DNA of 39,985 bases, taken from positions 1-39,985 of the forward strand of contig JALGVJ010000032.1 in assembly GCA_029838195.1 (NCBI GenBank), read 5' to 3'. This stretch comes from Promethearchaeota archaeon. Lineage in GTDB: Archaea; Asgardarchaeota; Lokiarchaeia; Sigyniarchaeales; SOKP01. The notes beneath the pieces were generated by a model. It had not been told where the DNA came from. It worked only from the letters and a program-made list of their open reading frames with translations, and made no database searches. Position numbers and translations under genes: made by a program. This document shows, piece by piece, positions 17,253 to 27,242 of the stretch (the first letter of the stretch is position 1; the number at the start of each line of letters is the position of its first letter).

Positions 17253-17501
17253 CCCAGATAATGTTTCAGAAATTATGCTCTACCCCCATAATTAATTGAA
17301 TATTATTCTTATAGTCACTGTCATGAGATGATAAAATTCTAAAAAAAATCTTGTGAGAATGAAAATAAATAATTATTATAATTAAGCTCTATTTAGTAAA
17401 TTCAAAAAATTAAATATTTTAAAAATTTTTCCATGAAATTTAATTAGATTTTCCTAATAAATTATTCTATTTATCATCTCAAGCTTTTTAGGAGAAATTC
17501 T

Positions 17502-18449
17502 TTAGAATTTTGTAATCTTTCTCACGTTTTTAATCAAATATGCTTTTAAAAAGGCATCTATATTCAATTGACCACTAAAACTTATTTTGTCTCCCTTCTG
17601 AGGCATGTTTTTATGGTACAATTTTTCACTTAACCTCACTTTTAGCTCATTAACTTTTATCACATTTTCTTCTCTAAATTCACTCTTTCTTGCAATTTTT
17701 GGACCGATCTTAACATTTTTTAATGACAAGAGATAATAAGATACAATATTGCCCTCAAATTCATATTCTCTTTGTTGGATTTTGGTAATTTCACTCTCAT
17801 ATACAGTTACTGATTGTCCATTTAGAGATGCTAAAGGATCATCTATTTTTATAAGTCTCATGGTATATACAGTGATCTCTTTACCATTTTCTTCAATCGT
17901 TTTGGTTTTAATTTCAATATTATTAATTATATCGTCAATATCTTCGGGTAAAGAAGTCAATGTCCAATTTTTTAATTTGAAAAATCCGTTTTTCGCTGAA
18001 AAAAGGAATCCTGCCCAAAAATGATTGCAAAATCCTAAATTTCCTCCGATTCTACAATCGCAATCTCTTTCTGGGTCGTCGATATTTGAATCGGTGATGG
18101 ATAAATAGGAAACGGTTTTCCAATTAAACCCTTTAAAAACAAGTTCTATTTCATGATTTTTTTCGTTGAGGATTTTAATATAACTTAGATTTTCTCGTTC
18201 GATACCTTTAATTTTCTTTAAGGCCACTTCAATTTCATTCGAAATGATATTTTTTTCTTGTTCCTGAATTAATATTGAGATTTCATTCTCATCTAAGGAA
18301 TTTGTTATAAAATCTATTAATTCATTCTTTTTTAATCTGGAATAACCTTTTAAATTGACTGATTTGCAAATTTCTTTTAATTCTTTAACGTTTAGCGATT
18401 GAAGTAAATAATTTAAAGAGGTTTTATCATCAATTTTTCGATTTGCCAT
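17502..18449 (-). CDS. SAP-like, SWIM zinc finger and OB-like multidomain protein
   Basis: This 315-residue protein starts with a SAP/Rho-N-like helix-loop-helix (about 15-50, SLNVKELKEICKSVNLKGYS..KKNELIDFI), which binds nucleic acid in other proteins. A SWIM-type zinc finger follows with C130, C132, C141 and H143 (CxC-x8-CxH). The last 100 residues are beta-rich and end in a GD.ISFSG.L strand typical of OB folds. This suggests a DNA- or RNA-binding protein; its partner is unknown. ATG is preceded by GAGGTGTGA, a strong ribosome-binding site. It is transcribed divergently from the 73-residue gene. The domain calls are by eye, and the OB call is the weakest. Confidence 0.72.
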   Translation of the reverse strand: MANRKIDDKTSLNYLLQSLNVKELKEICKSVNLKGYSRLKKNELIDFITNSLDENEISILIQEQEKNIISNEIEVALKKIKGIERENLSYIKILNEKNHEIELVFKGFNWKTVSYLSITDSNIDDPERDCDCRIGGNLGFCNHFWAGFLFSAKNGFFKLKNWTLTSLPEDIDDIINNIEIKTKTIEENGKEITVYTMRLIKIDDPLASLNGQSVTVYESEITKIQQREYEFEGNIVSYYLLSLKNVKIGPKIARKSEFREENVIKVNELKVRLSEKLYHKNMPQKGDKISFSGQLNIDAFLKAYLIKNVRKITKF

Positions 18450-18797
18450 TTCACACCTCGGAAAAGAATAATGTTAAATCATTATAACGAATTGTTTCAA
18501 ATTTAATTAAGATATAAAGAATTTAAACTCTTCTCTTCTTAAGACGAGCAGATAATTTCTTTAAATTTTTTGTTTGGAATGGTTTAAATCATCATTTATT
18601 GAACATGTGGGCGCTTATCAGCATTTCTTTTCAAGATTTCTCTTCATGAAACTAATATCTTCCACACTCGTATTATGCGAAATTCATGATATTAGGCTAT
18701 TTAGGGATGGGTTTAAATATATGACTTGAAATTTAAGTTACTATTAATTTAATTAAAAAAATATTTAAATAAAAATTAAAAAAAGAGGTTCATTATC
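18450..18797. other. Divergent promoter region
   Basis: These 348 bases hold the promoters of the SAP-SWIM gene (minus) and the 73-residue gene (plus). The plus-side TATA-like TTTAAATATA is at 18712-18721, 77 bases before the ATG. No gene or long repeat was seen. Confidence 0.45.
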
Positions 18798-19019
18798 ATG
18801 ATAGAATATTATCTCGATTATTTTGGTCAAATCAAGTTTGCGGAAGAAAAGAGCATGAGCGCCGTGGATTTTGAGCGGTCTTTTAAGAAATTCTTTTCAG
18901 AAAATAAAAGACCCTTAGAAAAATCAAACCTAAGGCAATATGGAAAGCTTAAATTTGCAGAGCTCTATTCTAATTCGCTAAATGATTATAAAAATTCTTT
19001 AAAAGAGTATTTTTATTAA
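18798..19019 (+). CDS. 73-residue protein with an internal duplication
   Basis: This small protein of unknown family consists of two similar halves. Residues 8-33 (FGQIKFAE...DFERSFKKFF) align with residues 47-72 (YGKLKFAE...DYKNSLKEYF), sharing the G-x-[IL]-KFAE core, spaced serines and a D-[FY]-x(2)-S-[FL]-K helix. It is charged, rich in aromatics and lacks cysteines or a membrane segment. AGAGG lies about ten bases before the ATG and a TATA-like box farther up, which supports a real gene. It sits between the SAP-SWIM and HEAT genes without overlap. Function unknown; a small adaptor or dimerising protein would fit. Confidence 0.68.
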   Translation: MIEYYLDYFGQIKFAEEKSMSAVDFERSFKKFFSENKRPLEKSNLRQYGKLKFAELYSNSLNDYKNSLKEYFY

Positions 19020-19222
19020 AAAAATGTCTTCGTTTTAAATGATATAGAGAACTTTTGAAAATATTCTTTATTCTTATTTTCATTAATAGAATAAATTCAT
19101 TTTTATATTATGAAGAAAATCACTCGGTATTAATTTAAATTATTAATGGAAGATTTTTATTTTTGAATGATTTAATTTAAAATGGATGATGGCCATTAAA
19201 AGAAAAACAATTTAATGCTAAT

Positions 19223-20125
19223 TTGAATGGTTTAGAATCTCTGATTAAGCATTTGGATGAAATGGGAAAAACTGAAGCAATTCAAAGACTCCATAATTTA
19301 TATTCGCTGACAGATGATAAGGAGACCCGGGTTAAGATCCTGGGGCTTCTTAACCGGCTACATGATACCACTCATTATGAAGAAATAGAAAATTATTTCG
19401 TTTCTGACGAAGATCCGGATGTTAGGATTGAAGCAGCAAAGTTATTAGCCTTCAATTATGAGGGGAAAACCGCTTTAGCTCCTTTATTATGGGTGCTAAA
19501 AAATGAAAGAAAGCTCGAAATAAGACGAGCAGCATTAAGATTATTGGTTCCATTGGCAAGGAAAAAAGAATATGAAGCGACCATCATTACTGTCTTAAAA
19601 GAAGCATTAAAAAGTGAAGATAAGAAAATTCAAATGGATGCTGCGGAATCATTAGGAATTTTGGAAGAACCTTCTGCTACAGAAAATTTATTGGAAGTTT
19701 TGAAAACCGGGAAAGATAAAAATGTCAGGATCAAGGTTATTCAAGCCTTAATCTCACTAAAAGCTAAAAAAGCCATCCCCCATTTGTTAAATAATCTAAA
19801 ATTAGAAAGTTTAGATGAATGGGAATTTACATTTAATGCATTGCTTCAATTAACCTCTAAGAATAAATTACATGAATTATTGCTTCAAAAACTTGAGAGG
19901 TTAAAGGAAAAAAAAGATGAAGTAGATTTAAATGAGAAAAAACAAGGTATTGCTCGGGCTTTGGGACATTTAGGCAATAAAGAATCCGTCCCTTTCTTAC
20001 TGGACTTGCTAAAAGATTATCATGAGTGGGTAAGAGAAGAAGTTCTTCAGGCACTAGACAAAATTGACCCCCAATGGAAAAAAAATTATCGAACAGAACT
20101 GAAAAAAAGAAAAATTTATCCATGA
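19223..20125 (+). CDS. HEAT-repeat protein (PBS-lyase-like)
   Basis: This 300-residue protein consists almost entirely of alpha-helical HEAT-like repeats of about 31-35 residues. Successive units carry D..VR..AA..L (about 63-75), a basic counterpart LEIRRAALRLL, K.IQMDAAESLG, KNVRIKVIQALISL and WVREEVLQAL. Such solenoids act as protein-binding scaffolds. The start is TTG at 19223, the first possible start after an in-frame stop, but no ribosome-binding site is visible; an internal ATG about 13 codons in would remove only a short helix. No catalytic motif is visible. It lies alone on the plus strand after the 73-residue gene. Confidence 0.78.
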   Translation: MNGLESLIKHLDEMGKTEAIQRLHNLYSLTDDKETRVKILGLLNRLHDTTHYEEIENYFVSDEDPDVRIEAAKLLAFNYEGKTALAPLLWVLKNERKLEIRRAALRLLVPLARKKEYEATIITVLKEALKSEDKKIQMDAAESLGILEEPSATENLLEVLKTGKDKNVRIKVIQALISLKAKKAIPHLLNNLKLESLDEWEFTFNALLQLTSKNKLHELLLQKLERLKEKKDEVDLNEKKQGIARALGHLGNKESVPFLLDLLKDYHEWVREEVLQALDKIDPQWKKNYRTELKKRKIYP

Positions 20126-20362
20126 ATCATGCCTCATGTCAACTAAAAAAATAATTTTCCTTTAATCTTAATTTTGAATTCTGAAAAATGAGAAACTATC
20201 TTTTTCATCAAGAATTATCGGATTTCTATTCGCAAGTGCCATTTATTTACTAAAAGAATTAAGTTTAAATCCCTAATTTTTCCTTATATTATTAAAGAAT
20301 AATAAATAATTTTTTTTTTTAAACACCATTACCATAACTTGTTTAAATGACCTTATAGAAAA

Positions 20363-20821
20363 ATGATTGATAAAGAAAATTGTTGGACTTGCCAGCTGGA
20401 TTGGTTAAATATCGTCCGATTGTTAGGACTCGAAACTATGGACCAAATTCCGGAAGAAAAAAGAGAAAAAGCCATAAAACGAGTTGCTAAAGAATATTCA
20501 ACAGAAGTCTTGTTAAGCTTAGACCCTTCCGAATTAGATCAATTAGTCGCAAATGAATTAACCGACTTGATGAGAAAGGAACTCGACCAAAAAAGAAAAG
20601 AACTCGAAAGATTGGAAAAAAAATACAGCGAAAAAGTCATTCCTTTAAAGCGAGGAGGAATCATCCGTATTGACCCGAATGATTTGAGAAACTTCGACGG
20701 AGATATAGAAAAATTCATGAGAAGCATTTATAAGAAATTTCTTAACAATAAGGACAAGGATGATGAAAACGATGATGATGACGATTACTTCCGAGAGGAT
20801 AATACCGGCTATTATATTTAA
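20363..20821 (+). CDS. Unknown protein with N-terminal CxxC and acidic tail
   Basis: This 152-residue protein is of no family I recognise. It opens MIDKENCWTCQLDW with a CxxC pair (C7, C10), continues with a helical region holding a coiled coil (about 68-92, RKELDQKRKELERLEKKYSE), then a short beta-like stretch (VIPLKRGGIIRIDP) and a helix. It ends in an aspartate-rich tail (about 130-143) and NTGYYI. The two cysteines could bind metal only as half a site, so a dimer or a disulfide is possible. Start ATG; a TTTAAAT box lies about 20 bases upstream, so the mRNA may be nearly leaderless. Good codon structure argues that it is real. Confidence 0.68.
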   Translation: MIDKENCWTCQLDWLNIVRLLGLETMDQIPEEKREKAIKRVAKEYSTEVLLSLDPSELDQLVANELTDLMRKELDQKRKELERLEKKYSEKVIPLKRGGIIRIDPNDLRNFDGDIEKFMRSIYKKFLNNKDKDDENDDDDDYFREDNTGYYI

Positions 20822-20923
20822 ATATTAAAAAAAATTTATTTATTCTTGTTTTAATTTTCACTTGACCAAGATGCTCAAGGGAAAAAGTAAAGAAAAAAAA
20901 TACTTCTTGTTGTTAGGTTTTAA

Positions 20924-22534
20924 TTAGAGGATTTTGGCTCTAAGATATTTAATTTCAATCTTTAATGATCTTTTATATAGTACAAAGAATAACAAGTAGG
21001 TTCCTGTAGACCACGCTATCCACGAAATTATCTGGAAATAATTCAAATTAATTAGATATTCCAAGAAATTTTCAAGTACAACCCCTCCCATATCATTGAC
21101 GATATCAGGGAACTTGACCTTTCTCGGATACAGCTCAATGGCAATTACTTCATGGGTATTTCTCCGTAAATTCTTGAAAATATTATCAAGTGATTTATCT
21201 TCAGGATTAGTCAATTTTATTTTAATAACCGTCGTCAGATCCTCATTAATATGAGTATCCGACCCCCCAATGCAAATTAATCCATTTTTAAGGCAAAAAT
21301 CTCTAATTTCTTCCTCTTGAACACTCGGACCATTCACTATTTCGAATCCATCCACGCCCCAATCCCGAAGTTGTTCGTAAGTATAAGGTACGCCAAGTCC
21401 TCCTTCCTTCTCGTTCCATTTGCTATTATAATGATTTACCGTGACATATCCCCCTTTCTTTTTCACGTATTTTATCATATCAGACGCATTTAAGGCTAAA
21501 GGCCCTCCATCGACTTGCGATTCCAAGGGAACGATATCTTCTTCGATCCCGTAGATATTCATGTGAATGTCATTTTCATGATCCGTCCATTCTTGAGCAA
21601 TCCATACCACGAAATCCAGATTATTCTTTTGAACATAATTCCTTGCAATGGTTGCTCCTCGAATATTATCATGATCTGAAAATGCAGCTCCTGAAATACC
21701 ATGGGCTACATACCATTGAACCCTTTCTTCGGGAGTGGCCCAACCGTCTGACATGATGGTGTGCACGTGAAAATCGAATAAGAATTCATCTTCTTCTAAT
21801 TCCGTTGTAATCACGTGCGTGGGATAAATAGTATACATTAGAAGCATGTGAGCCTCTAAGACAAGCAACATGGTACCAAATAAATAAACAGACTCTCTTC
21901 GAACAAATCTCCAATGGTAAGTAAGTTGAACCCTGCTTTTGGGGCGTTGGTATCTCTTTTTATTAGAATATTTAAATTTTATATCATGGCGGAAGGTCTT
22001 GATTAACAACTGAAGAATTCTGCCCAAAAGAACTAAAAATCCCGCATGAATGGAGATGTAAATGATTTGATTCCAAAATCGATTCACGAAAAAAAATCCA
22101 TTATTAAAATTACCAATTCCTACAATGATCAAGATAGCAAGCATCATTATCCCAAGAATAATAAATGAAGATCTCATGAAATCTTTAAAAAGAAATGTTA
22201 AGAGCTGAAACCGTTCAGAAGGTTTTAGACCTCTCCGTTTTAATAGGAAGTAAGCGCTTCTAAATATGATGATAAAGATTACAATCCCTATAAGGTACTC
22301 AAAATGGGTTTCTAAGGAAAACATGAGACCATAGAAGGGTTCTACAAGATATCTATTCCATGGTAACGTAGAAGTAAATTGATCGCTTACGTCTTGATTG
22401 TGCAATCCATCATGGAAAATTACCACTTTTTCCGTAAAAAAGGAGAGAACAAGTAGAAATCCGAGCCAGAGTAAAAATAAAAAACTAATCAAGTAAAAGA
22501 ACGTGTTCTCTTTTATTTTGTGATGAGCACGCAT
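20924..22534 (-). CDS. Membrane-anchored PHP-domain phosphoesterase (CehA/McbA-like)
   Basis: This 536-residue protein has about five membrane helices (10-33, 79-98, 122-141, 155-178, 215-236) followed by a PHP metallohydrolase domain (about 250-440). Metal-binding motifs are FDFHVHTIMSDG (H256, H258, D263), FSDHDN (286-290), a VNHYNS segment and GSDTH. Another hydrophobic helix comes near the C-terminus. PHP enzymes hydrolyse phosphoesters with a three-metal centre. The topology suggests a membrane enzyme whose active site faces one side of the membrane; its substrate is unknown. It is followed upstream on the same strand by the GPH transporter at 22640, about 100 bases away, so joint expression is possible. 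Confidence 0.78.
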   Translation of the reverse strand: MRAHHKIKENTFFYLISFLFLLWLGFLLVLSFFTEKVVIFHDGLHNQDVSDQFTSTLPWNRYLVEPFYGLMFSLETHFEYLIGIVIFIIIFRSAYFLLKRRGLKPSERFQLLTFLFKDFMRSSFIILGIMMLAILIIVGIGNFNNGFFFVNRFWNQIIYISIHAGFLVLLGRILQLLIKTFRHDIKFKYSNKKRYQRPKSRVQLTYHWRFVRRESVYLFGTMLLVLEAHMLLMYTIYPTHVITTELEEDEFLFDFHVHTIMSDGWATPEERVQWYVAHGISGAAFSDHDNIRGATIARNYVQKNNLDFVVWIAQEWTDHENDIHMNIYGIEEDIVPLESQVDGGPLALNASDMIKYVKKKGGYVTVNHYNSKWNEKEGGLGVPYTYEQLRDWGVDGFEIVNGPSVQEEEIRDFCLKNGLICIGGSDTHINEDLTTVIKIKLTNPEDKSLDNIFKNLRRNTHEVIAIELYPRKVKFPDIVNDMGGVVLENFLEYLINLNYFQIISWIAWSTGTYLLFFVLYKRSLKIEIKYLRAKIL

Positions 22535-22639
22535 GATATAATATCGTTCTTTTTAAATTTAAATTTTCTCTTTTAGGTGGATAATAGAATTGGAAAATAA
22601 AAAAAGCAGTCCTATTCGTGCGAAATCCATGGTTCCTTT

Positions 22640-24025
22640 CTAAATTTGAGAGGAAGAATCGCGTTGCTGTTCATATTTCAGTTTTTTTTTAACGTGTAAT
22701 TCTTTTAAATCTCGGCGCAATTGTTCATATTTTTCTCCATAATAGGGGAAGAGATAAATGAAAATTAAGCTAATGGCGTGGATGATGGAGGGTACCACGA
22801 ATAAGAGCAATTTTATTCCTATAATGGCTGTTGCTTTTTGGACTGTAGAACCGGTTATAAACCCAAAAGCTAAAAGAACGTAAGTGGCAATGATGGGACC
22901 AATGCTGTCTGCGGGTTTAAAAATAAGAGAACTCGTGCCTTGAAAAATGCTTTCTCTTCTGGATCCATGCTTTAATTCGTCTTCATCAATAGCAACTGTT
23001 AATAACGCAAAATCAAATACCCCGAAACCGCTAAAAAGCGAGGTAACTGCCAAGCAGATCCAAATTATTGCCGTCATGTTCGTGTTCAAAACAATAAAAA
23101 AACTCACGATACTGGAGCAAATTAATAACGATTTAAAAGTTAAGATCGTCTTTCGCATTCCCCATTTCGGTTCCATTCTCATGCAGATTGCTTGAGAGAA
23201 AAAGCCTATTCCCATTGTAATTAATAAATAATAAAAGGAAATAAATGGCCCGCTCCCTAGAATGAGGATATACGCAAATACAAAAGAAAACCCCATTGCT
23301 CTTGCGATGTTTCCAAAAAAAATATAAGCTGTCCTCGTTAGAAAAGCACGTGATTTTAATATATCTTTCATCGCTTCAATTATCGTGTATTTATGTTCTA
23401 ATCTTAACTCTGGTCTCTCATGGAGATTTTTTACCGCAATAATGTATAAAATGATGCAAATGATGGCAATAAATCCGTTAAATATTTGAAATGCTTGAAG
23501 GCTTATATCAAAAATTGATTGAGCAAAAATCACCGGAATTCCTGCGACGGCCATGGCAATGTTTGAATAAAATGAAAGCTTATACCTCATTTCCATGTTA
23601 TCAGACATTTCAGACATTAACGACATGTAGAGACCTATAATCAGCGAGAGAAACGTGTCAAAGATGCAAATGCTTATAACAAAATGGAGAAAGATGATGA
23701 TTTGATTATCATAGCTCCAAGGAAACCAGATAAAAAAGAAAAATATGGCCCATAAAGGTCCAAACCATTTAATGTAAATCAATCTTCGGGAGCCCCATTT
23801 ATCCACATCCGTATGATCGCTGATATTTCCCGTGATCGGGTCATTTATAGCATTGACCGTGGCATAAATTATCTGACCAATGACGAACAAGGATTGTTTA
23901 AGGCCGAGATAATTCCAGAAGAAGTTAACATACATGAGAAGGAAGATACCAGCCAATAAGGTGTTAGCAATGGATCCTACGGCATATATGAACATCGTTT
24001 TTCTTGGTAATTTATTATATTCCAT
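22640..24025 (-). CDS. MFS transporter of the GPH family, second paralogue
   Basis: This 461-residue, twelve-span protein carries AINDPITGNISDHTDVDKWG and RRLIYIKWFGPLW in the region where GPH symporters bind cation and substrate; the two acidic residues of the first motif match the MelB cation site by position. It differs more from the 8055 and 31842 proteins than those do from each other, so a different substrate is likely. The C-terminus is charged. It lies upstream of the membrane PHP phosphoesterase on the same strand. Import of a sugar or organic acid is the family role. Confidence 0.83.
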   Translation of the reverse strand: MEYNKLPRKTMFIYAVGSIANTLLAGIFLLMYVNFFWNYLGLKQSLFVIGQIIYATVNAINDPITGNISDHTDVDKWGSRRLIYIKWFGPLWAIFFFFIWFPWSYDNQIIIFLHFVISICIFDTFLSLIIGLYMSLMSEMSDNMEMRYKLSFYSNIAMAVAGIPVIFAQSIFDISLQAFQIFNGFIAIICIILYIIAVKNLHERPELRLEHKYTIIEAMKDILKSRAFLTRTAYIFFGNIARAMGFSFVFAYILILGSGPFISFYYLLITMGIGFFSQAICMRMEPKWGMRKTILTFKSLLICSSIVSFFIVLNTNMTAIIWICLAVTSLFSGFGVFDFALLTVAIDEDELKHGSRRESIFQGTSSLIFKPADSIGPIIATYVLLAFGFITGSTVQKATAIIGIKLLLFVVPSIIHAISLIFIYLFPYYGEKYEQLRRDLKELHVKKKLKYEQQRDSSSQI

Positions 24026-24292
24026 GATGATTATTCTCTGAGTGGTATTTACTTATTTTTAAGATAATATTTTTATATTAATTATTTTGCTCTAATTCTT
24101 TTAAAACCTTTCTCTTTTAAGAATTTCAAATCGGTGTTTTTTCGTGCTGGGGGAAAAAATGATGAATGTTCTCTCCAGTATTTAAAGAAGTAAAGGAATT
24201 TTCTTCAAAATGTCGTAAACTAATTAAAACATGAAGTATTTGCATATCTAATCTCTCAAAGATATTCATTATTCATTACCTTTCATGAATTG

Positions 24293-25621
24293 ATGATCGT
24301 GGAACATGAACGGTGGTTAAAAAGAAAAGATTTGGAATATAAAAGTGATTTTTTACATTTTGCTGGCATGAATCTCTTTGAACTTGCCAAGAAACATGGC
24401 ACGCCTCTTTATGTTATCAGCGAAGACATCATTCGACAGCGGTATAGAGAATTAAAAAAAGTGCTTAATAGCGAATATGAAAATAATGATATTCATTTTG
24501 CCGTCAAAGCCAATTCAAGTTTAACCGTCTTGAAAATCCTGCAATCAGAGGGAGCTAATTTTGATTGCACCTCACGAGGCGAGATTTTTACATGTCTAGC
24601 TGCGGGAATTTCCCCGGAACAAATAATTTACACGGGCAACATGTTTACCAACGAAGATTTCGAATATGCGATAAAAAATAAAATCATGGTAAATTTAGAT
24701 AGCATTAGTCAATTGAAACGACTTATTGAAACTTACAAGCGATTAAATATTCCTTCTTCCGAATATAAACCCATTTCTTTTCGGATTAATCCTGAATTTG
24801 GAGCCGGGCACCATCCTCACACCATCACTGCCGGAAAGCACGTGAAATTTGGTATCTTAGAAGAGCAAGTAGTAGAAGCCTATACAAGAGCTAAAAATTC
24901 GGGATTTAGCAAGTTTGGCATTCACATGCATATTGGTTCGGGAATCATTAATTATAAAGACTACGAGCAACCCATGATTAAATTCCTTTCCATTATACGA
25001 AATTTGCGGGAAAAATTAGATATTTCTTTCGAATTTATTGATTTTGGGGGAGGATTGGGGATTCCTTACCGTCCTGAAGAGGAACCTTTAGATTTAGAAG
25101 GATATAAAAATATCGTGCTCAGGCCCTTTAAAGAATTTGTCTTATCCACTTCCATGGGAAGTGTAAATTTTAAAATAGAACCCGGTCGGTATTTATCGGC
25201 AGAATCGGGCGTGCTCCTCACTCAAATCAATACCATTAAGAATAATGGATACAAATTATTTGCGGGCGTAGATGCTGGGTTTAATACCTTGATTCGCCCT
25301 ACTATGTATGGCTCATACCACCACATCATCCCTTGCAAGCTCTCCAAAGAGAAAAATGAACTGGTCTATGATATAGCAGGTCCCATTTGCGAATCGGGGG
25401 ATATCTTGGGAAAAGAAAGAAAGCTACCTGAACTCTCTGAAAATGATTACTTGGCTATAATGGATGCAGGTGCCTATGGATATGTCATGAGCAGTCAATA
25501 TAATTCGCGACCCAGGCCAGCTGAGGTGTTGCTAACTCAAGGGAAAGATGTTCTCATTCGAAAACCGGAAACCCATGATGATTTGATAAAAAATCAACTC
25601 ATTCCGGACCATCTTAAGTGA
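24293..25621 (+). CDS. lysA: Diaminopimelate decarboxylase
   Basis: This protein of about 442 residues makes lysine from meso-diaminopimelate with pyridoxal phosphate. The Lys in HFAVKANSS (about residue 72) is the PLP lysine; HMHIGSG, DFGGGLGIPY, EPGRYL, a CESGD segment and a DAGAYGYVMSSQYNSRPRPAE ending are all characteristic of alanine-racemase-fold decarboxylases of this type. The frame opens three bases earlier with TTG, but the ATG at 24293 is the more usual start. It stands alone between the transporter and the cdh genes. An arginine or carboxynorspermidine decarboxylase is unlikely because the sequence follows the LysA signature closely. Confidence 0.9.
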   Translation: MIVEHERWLKRKDLEYKSDFLHFAGMNLFELAKKHGTPLYVISEDIIRQRYRELKKVLNSEYENNDIHFAVKANSSLTVLKILQSEGANFDCTSRGEIFTCLAAGISPEQIIYTGNMFTNEDFEYAIKNKIMVNLDSISQLKRLIETYKRLNIPSSEYKPISFRINPEFGAGHHPHTITAGKHVKFGILEEQVVEAYTRAKNSGFSKFGIHMHIGSGIINYKDYEQPMIKFLSIIRNLREKLDISFEFIDFGGGLGIPYRPEEEPLDLEGYKNIVLRPFKEFVLSTSMGSVNFKIEPGRYLSAESGVLLTQINTIKNNGYKLFAGVDAGFNTLIRPTMYGSYHHIIPCKLSKEKNELVYDIAGPICESGDILGKERKLPELSENDYLAIMDAGAYGYVMSSQYNSRPRPAEVLLTQGKDVLIRKPETHDDLIKNQLIPDHLK

Positions 25622-25783
25622 AGTACCTTGTTTTTATCTTCTTTTAACCACTTTTTTCTCAAAATCACTATTGAAAAGGCAGAAAATTTTCTCTTGCAAG
25701 GGTTAACGTTACCGTGAATTGCGTGAACCAATCAAAAACAGAATAAGGTAAGAAAATAAAAAATTAAAAAGGAATGTTTTTTT

Positions 25784-27193
25784 TTATTTTTTCTTTTTTT
25801 TAGGTTCGAGTTTTTTAATGATGATTGCTTCTGCATGAATTTTACAATTTTTCAAGATAATCTTGAAACCCCCCATTCCCCCAGCTCCGGGTATGGTTAA
25901 GGCTTGCGTCCCTATGGGAATCATAGCACCCGCCTCTTCCGCATATGCTTCTTCTTCCTCTTCTTCTTCGACTTCCTCTTTCCATGTTTTTACGATGGGG
26001 TGATCGTGTTCGATTAACCATTGTTTTAATTCACTCAGTTCAGCAACCTCTTCTTGCGTGGCAATCTTGTCTCTTATATCTTCTGGTAAGAAATCATAAA
26101 CGCGTTCCTTTACTGATTTGCCCATCCAAACAACGGTAGAGATTCCACCGTCATATTGCTGATACTTAGGCGAGATGATATATTGGATGCTTATGCCATT
26201 AAATCCCGGCATCTGTTTTCCCCCTCCGGTTTGGTTTGCCATGGCACTGAAAGGCAAACCATTAATTGCAACGCCTTCATGACTTCTATCGATGATTCCG
26301 TGTCCGTTTACTTCCGGAATGTAAAAATCAATAGCTTCGAAGCAGCCGCAAGAGGTATGCGGATATTCCATTCCCGAGTACAGATATACTCTGCTTAACT
26401 CTCCAAGAGAACGTTTTTTCATGGTTTCATTAATGCCGGTGTATTCTCCTGCTAATTTATTTAAACATTCTCCGGGAGGAATTTCAAAAATGGGTCCTTT
26501 AGGGTCGACCTTAGCAGCGGCTCGTGCATCGAACCAATTGATAGAGCCACAGAGCGAAGTACGGTCGGGGGTAATGCAACACACGTGCGTGGGAGCAAAA
26601 GATTGACAAAGCACGCAGCCATAAAACATGTCTACATCTTCATCGTGTAATCCTAGGGCTCTCTCATCTCTTTTGGAATAGGTTTCCATGGCCATTTCAT
26701 AAGGCTTTTCAATCTCTTTCTCATCCGTGATGATCGTGACTTGTGCCTGTTCTATAATCGGAAGTTCTGCTTTAAAGAGCCTGATTAATACTTGTCCAAG
26801 CATTTTAAAGGAATTAAAACCTTTTGCTACGGCCGTTTTGGAAATGCGCATCCAATTGGTATATCGCTGGTTTAAATGCATGACTCCATTAATAAAATTG
26901 CAAAACTCATGAATTCTTCTCTCAAATACTGCTTCTAAATCTTCTTCCAGTTGTTTTCCGGCAACTTCTACCAGAATACCAATGGGATATCGTGAGCCCT
27001 CTTCCATATCTTTGAGATCAGGTCCTTTCAGTATTACTTCTCCATCTTTTATCTGTTTAGCATCTCGAACCTTTACGAGCTCAAAATGTTTCTCTATTTT
27101 TGGTCCACCGAGCTCCACATACATTTGGTTTGCTCGAATTCTCTCTCCTTCGTATACAGGTCCAACATCCACAGGAATATCAGAAAAGCTCAT
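25784..27193 (-). CDS. cdhC: Acetyl-CoA synthase beta subunit of CODH/ACS
   Basis: This 469-residue subunit assembles acetyl-CoA from CO, a corrinoid-bound methyl group and CoA on the nickel-iron A-cluster, the last step of the Wood-Ljungdahl pathway. The ligand cysteines are visible: FYGCVLCQSFAPTHVCC (C193, C196, C205, C206), C215 and TSCGCFEAIDF (C282, C284). The length and lack of an N-terminal CODH-binding domain match the archaeal CdhC form rather than bacterial AcsB. A glutamate run (about 409-418) links to a short C-terminal domain ending in five lysines. It lies 49 bases after cdhB. No cdhA, cdhD or cdhE is present in the window. Confidence 0.95.
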   Translation of the reverse strand: MSFSDIPVDVGPVYEGERIRANQMYVELGGPKIEKHFELVKVRDAKQIKDGEVILKGPDLKDMEEGSRYPIGILVEVAGKQLEEDLEAVFERRIHEFCNFINGVMHLNQRYTNWMRISKTAVAKGFNSFKMLGQVLIRLFKAELPIIEQAQVTIITDEKEIEKPYEMAMETYSKRDERALGLHDEDVDMFYGCVLCQSFAPTHVCCITPDRTSLCGSINWFDARAAAKVDPKGPIFEIPPGECLNKLAGEYTGINETMKKRSLGELSRVYLYSGMEYPHTSCGCFEAIDFYIPEVNGHGIIDRSHEGVAINGLPFSAMANQTGGGKQMPGFNGISIQYIISPKYQQYDGGISTVVWMGKSVKERVYDFLPEDIRDKIATQEEVAELSELKQWLIEHDHPIVKTWKEEVEEEEEEEAYAEEAGAMIPIGTQALTIPGAGGMGGFKIILKNCKIHAEAIIIKKLEPKKKKK

Positions 27194-27242
27194 TTTCTAA
27201 TTTAACTCTTTTAATTTTATTTTAACTTTATTAATTTTAACT

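Noticed and set aside
25950..25985. Tandem-repeat-like TTCTTC run within cdhC
   Set aside because: It encodes the glutamate-rich linker near the end of CdhC and is explained by that acidic run, so it is not a separate repeat array.
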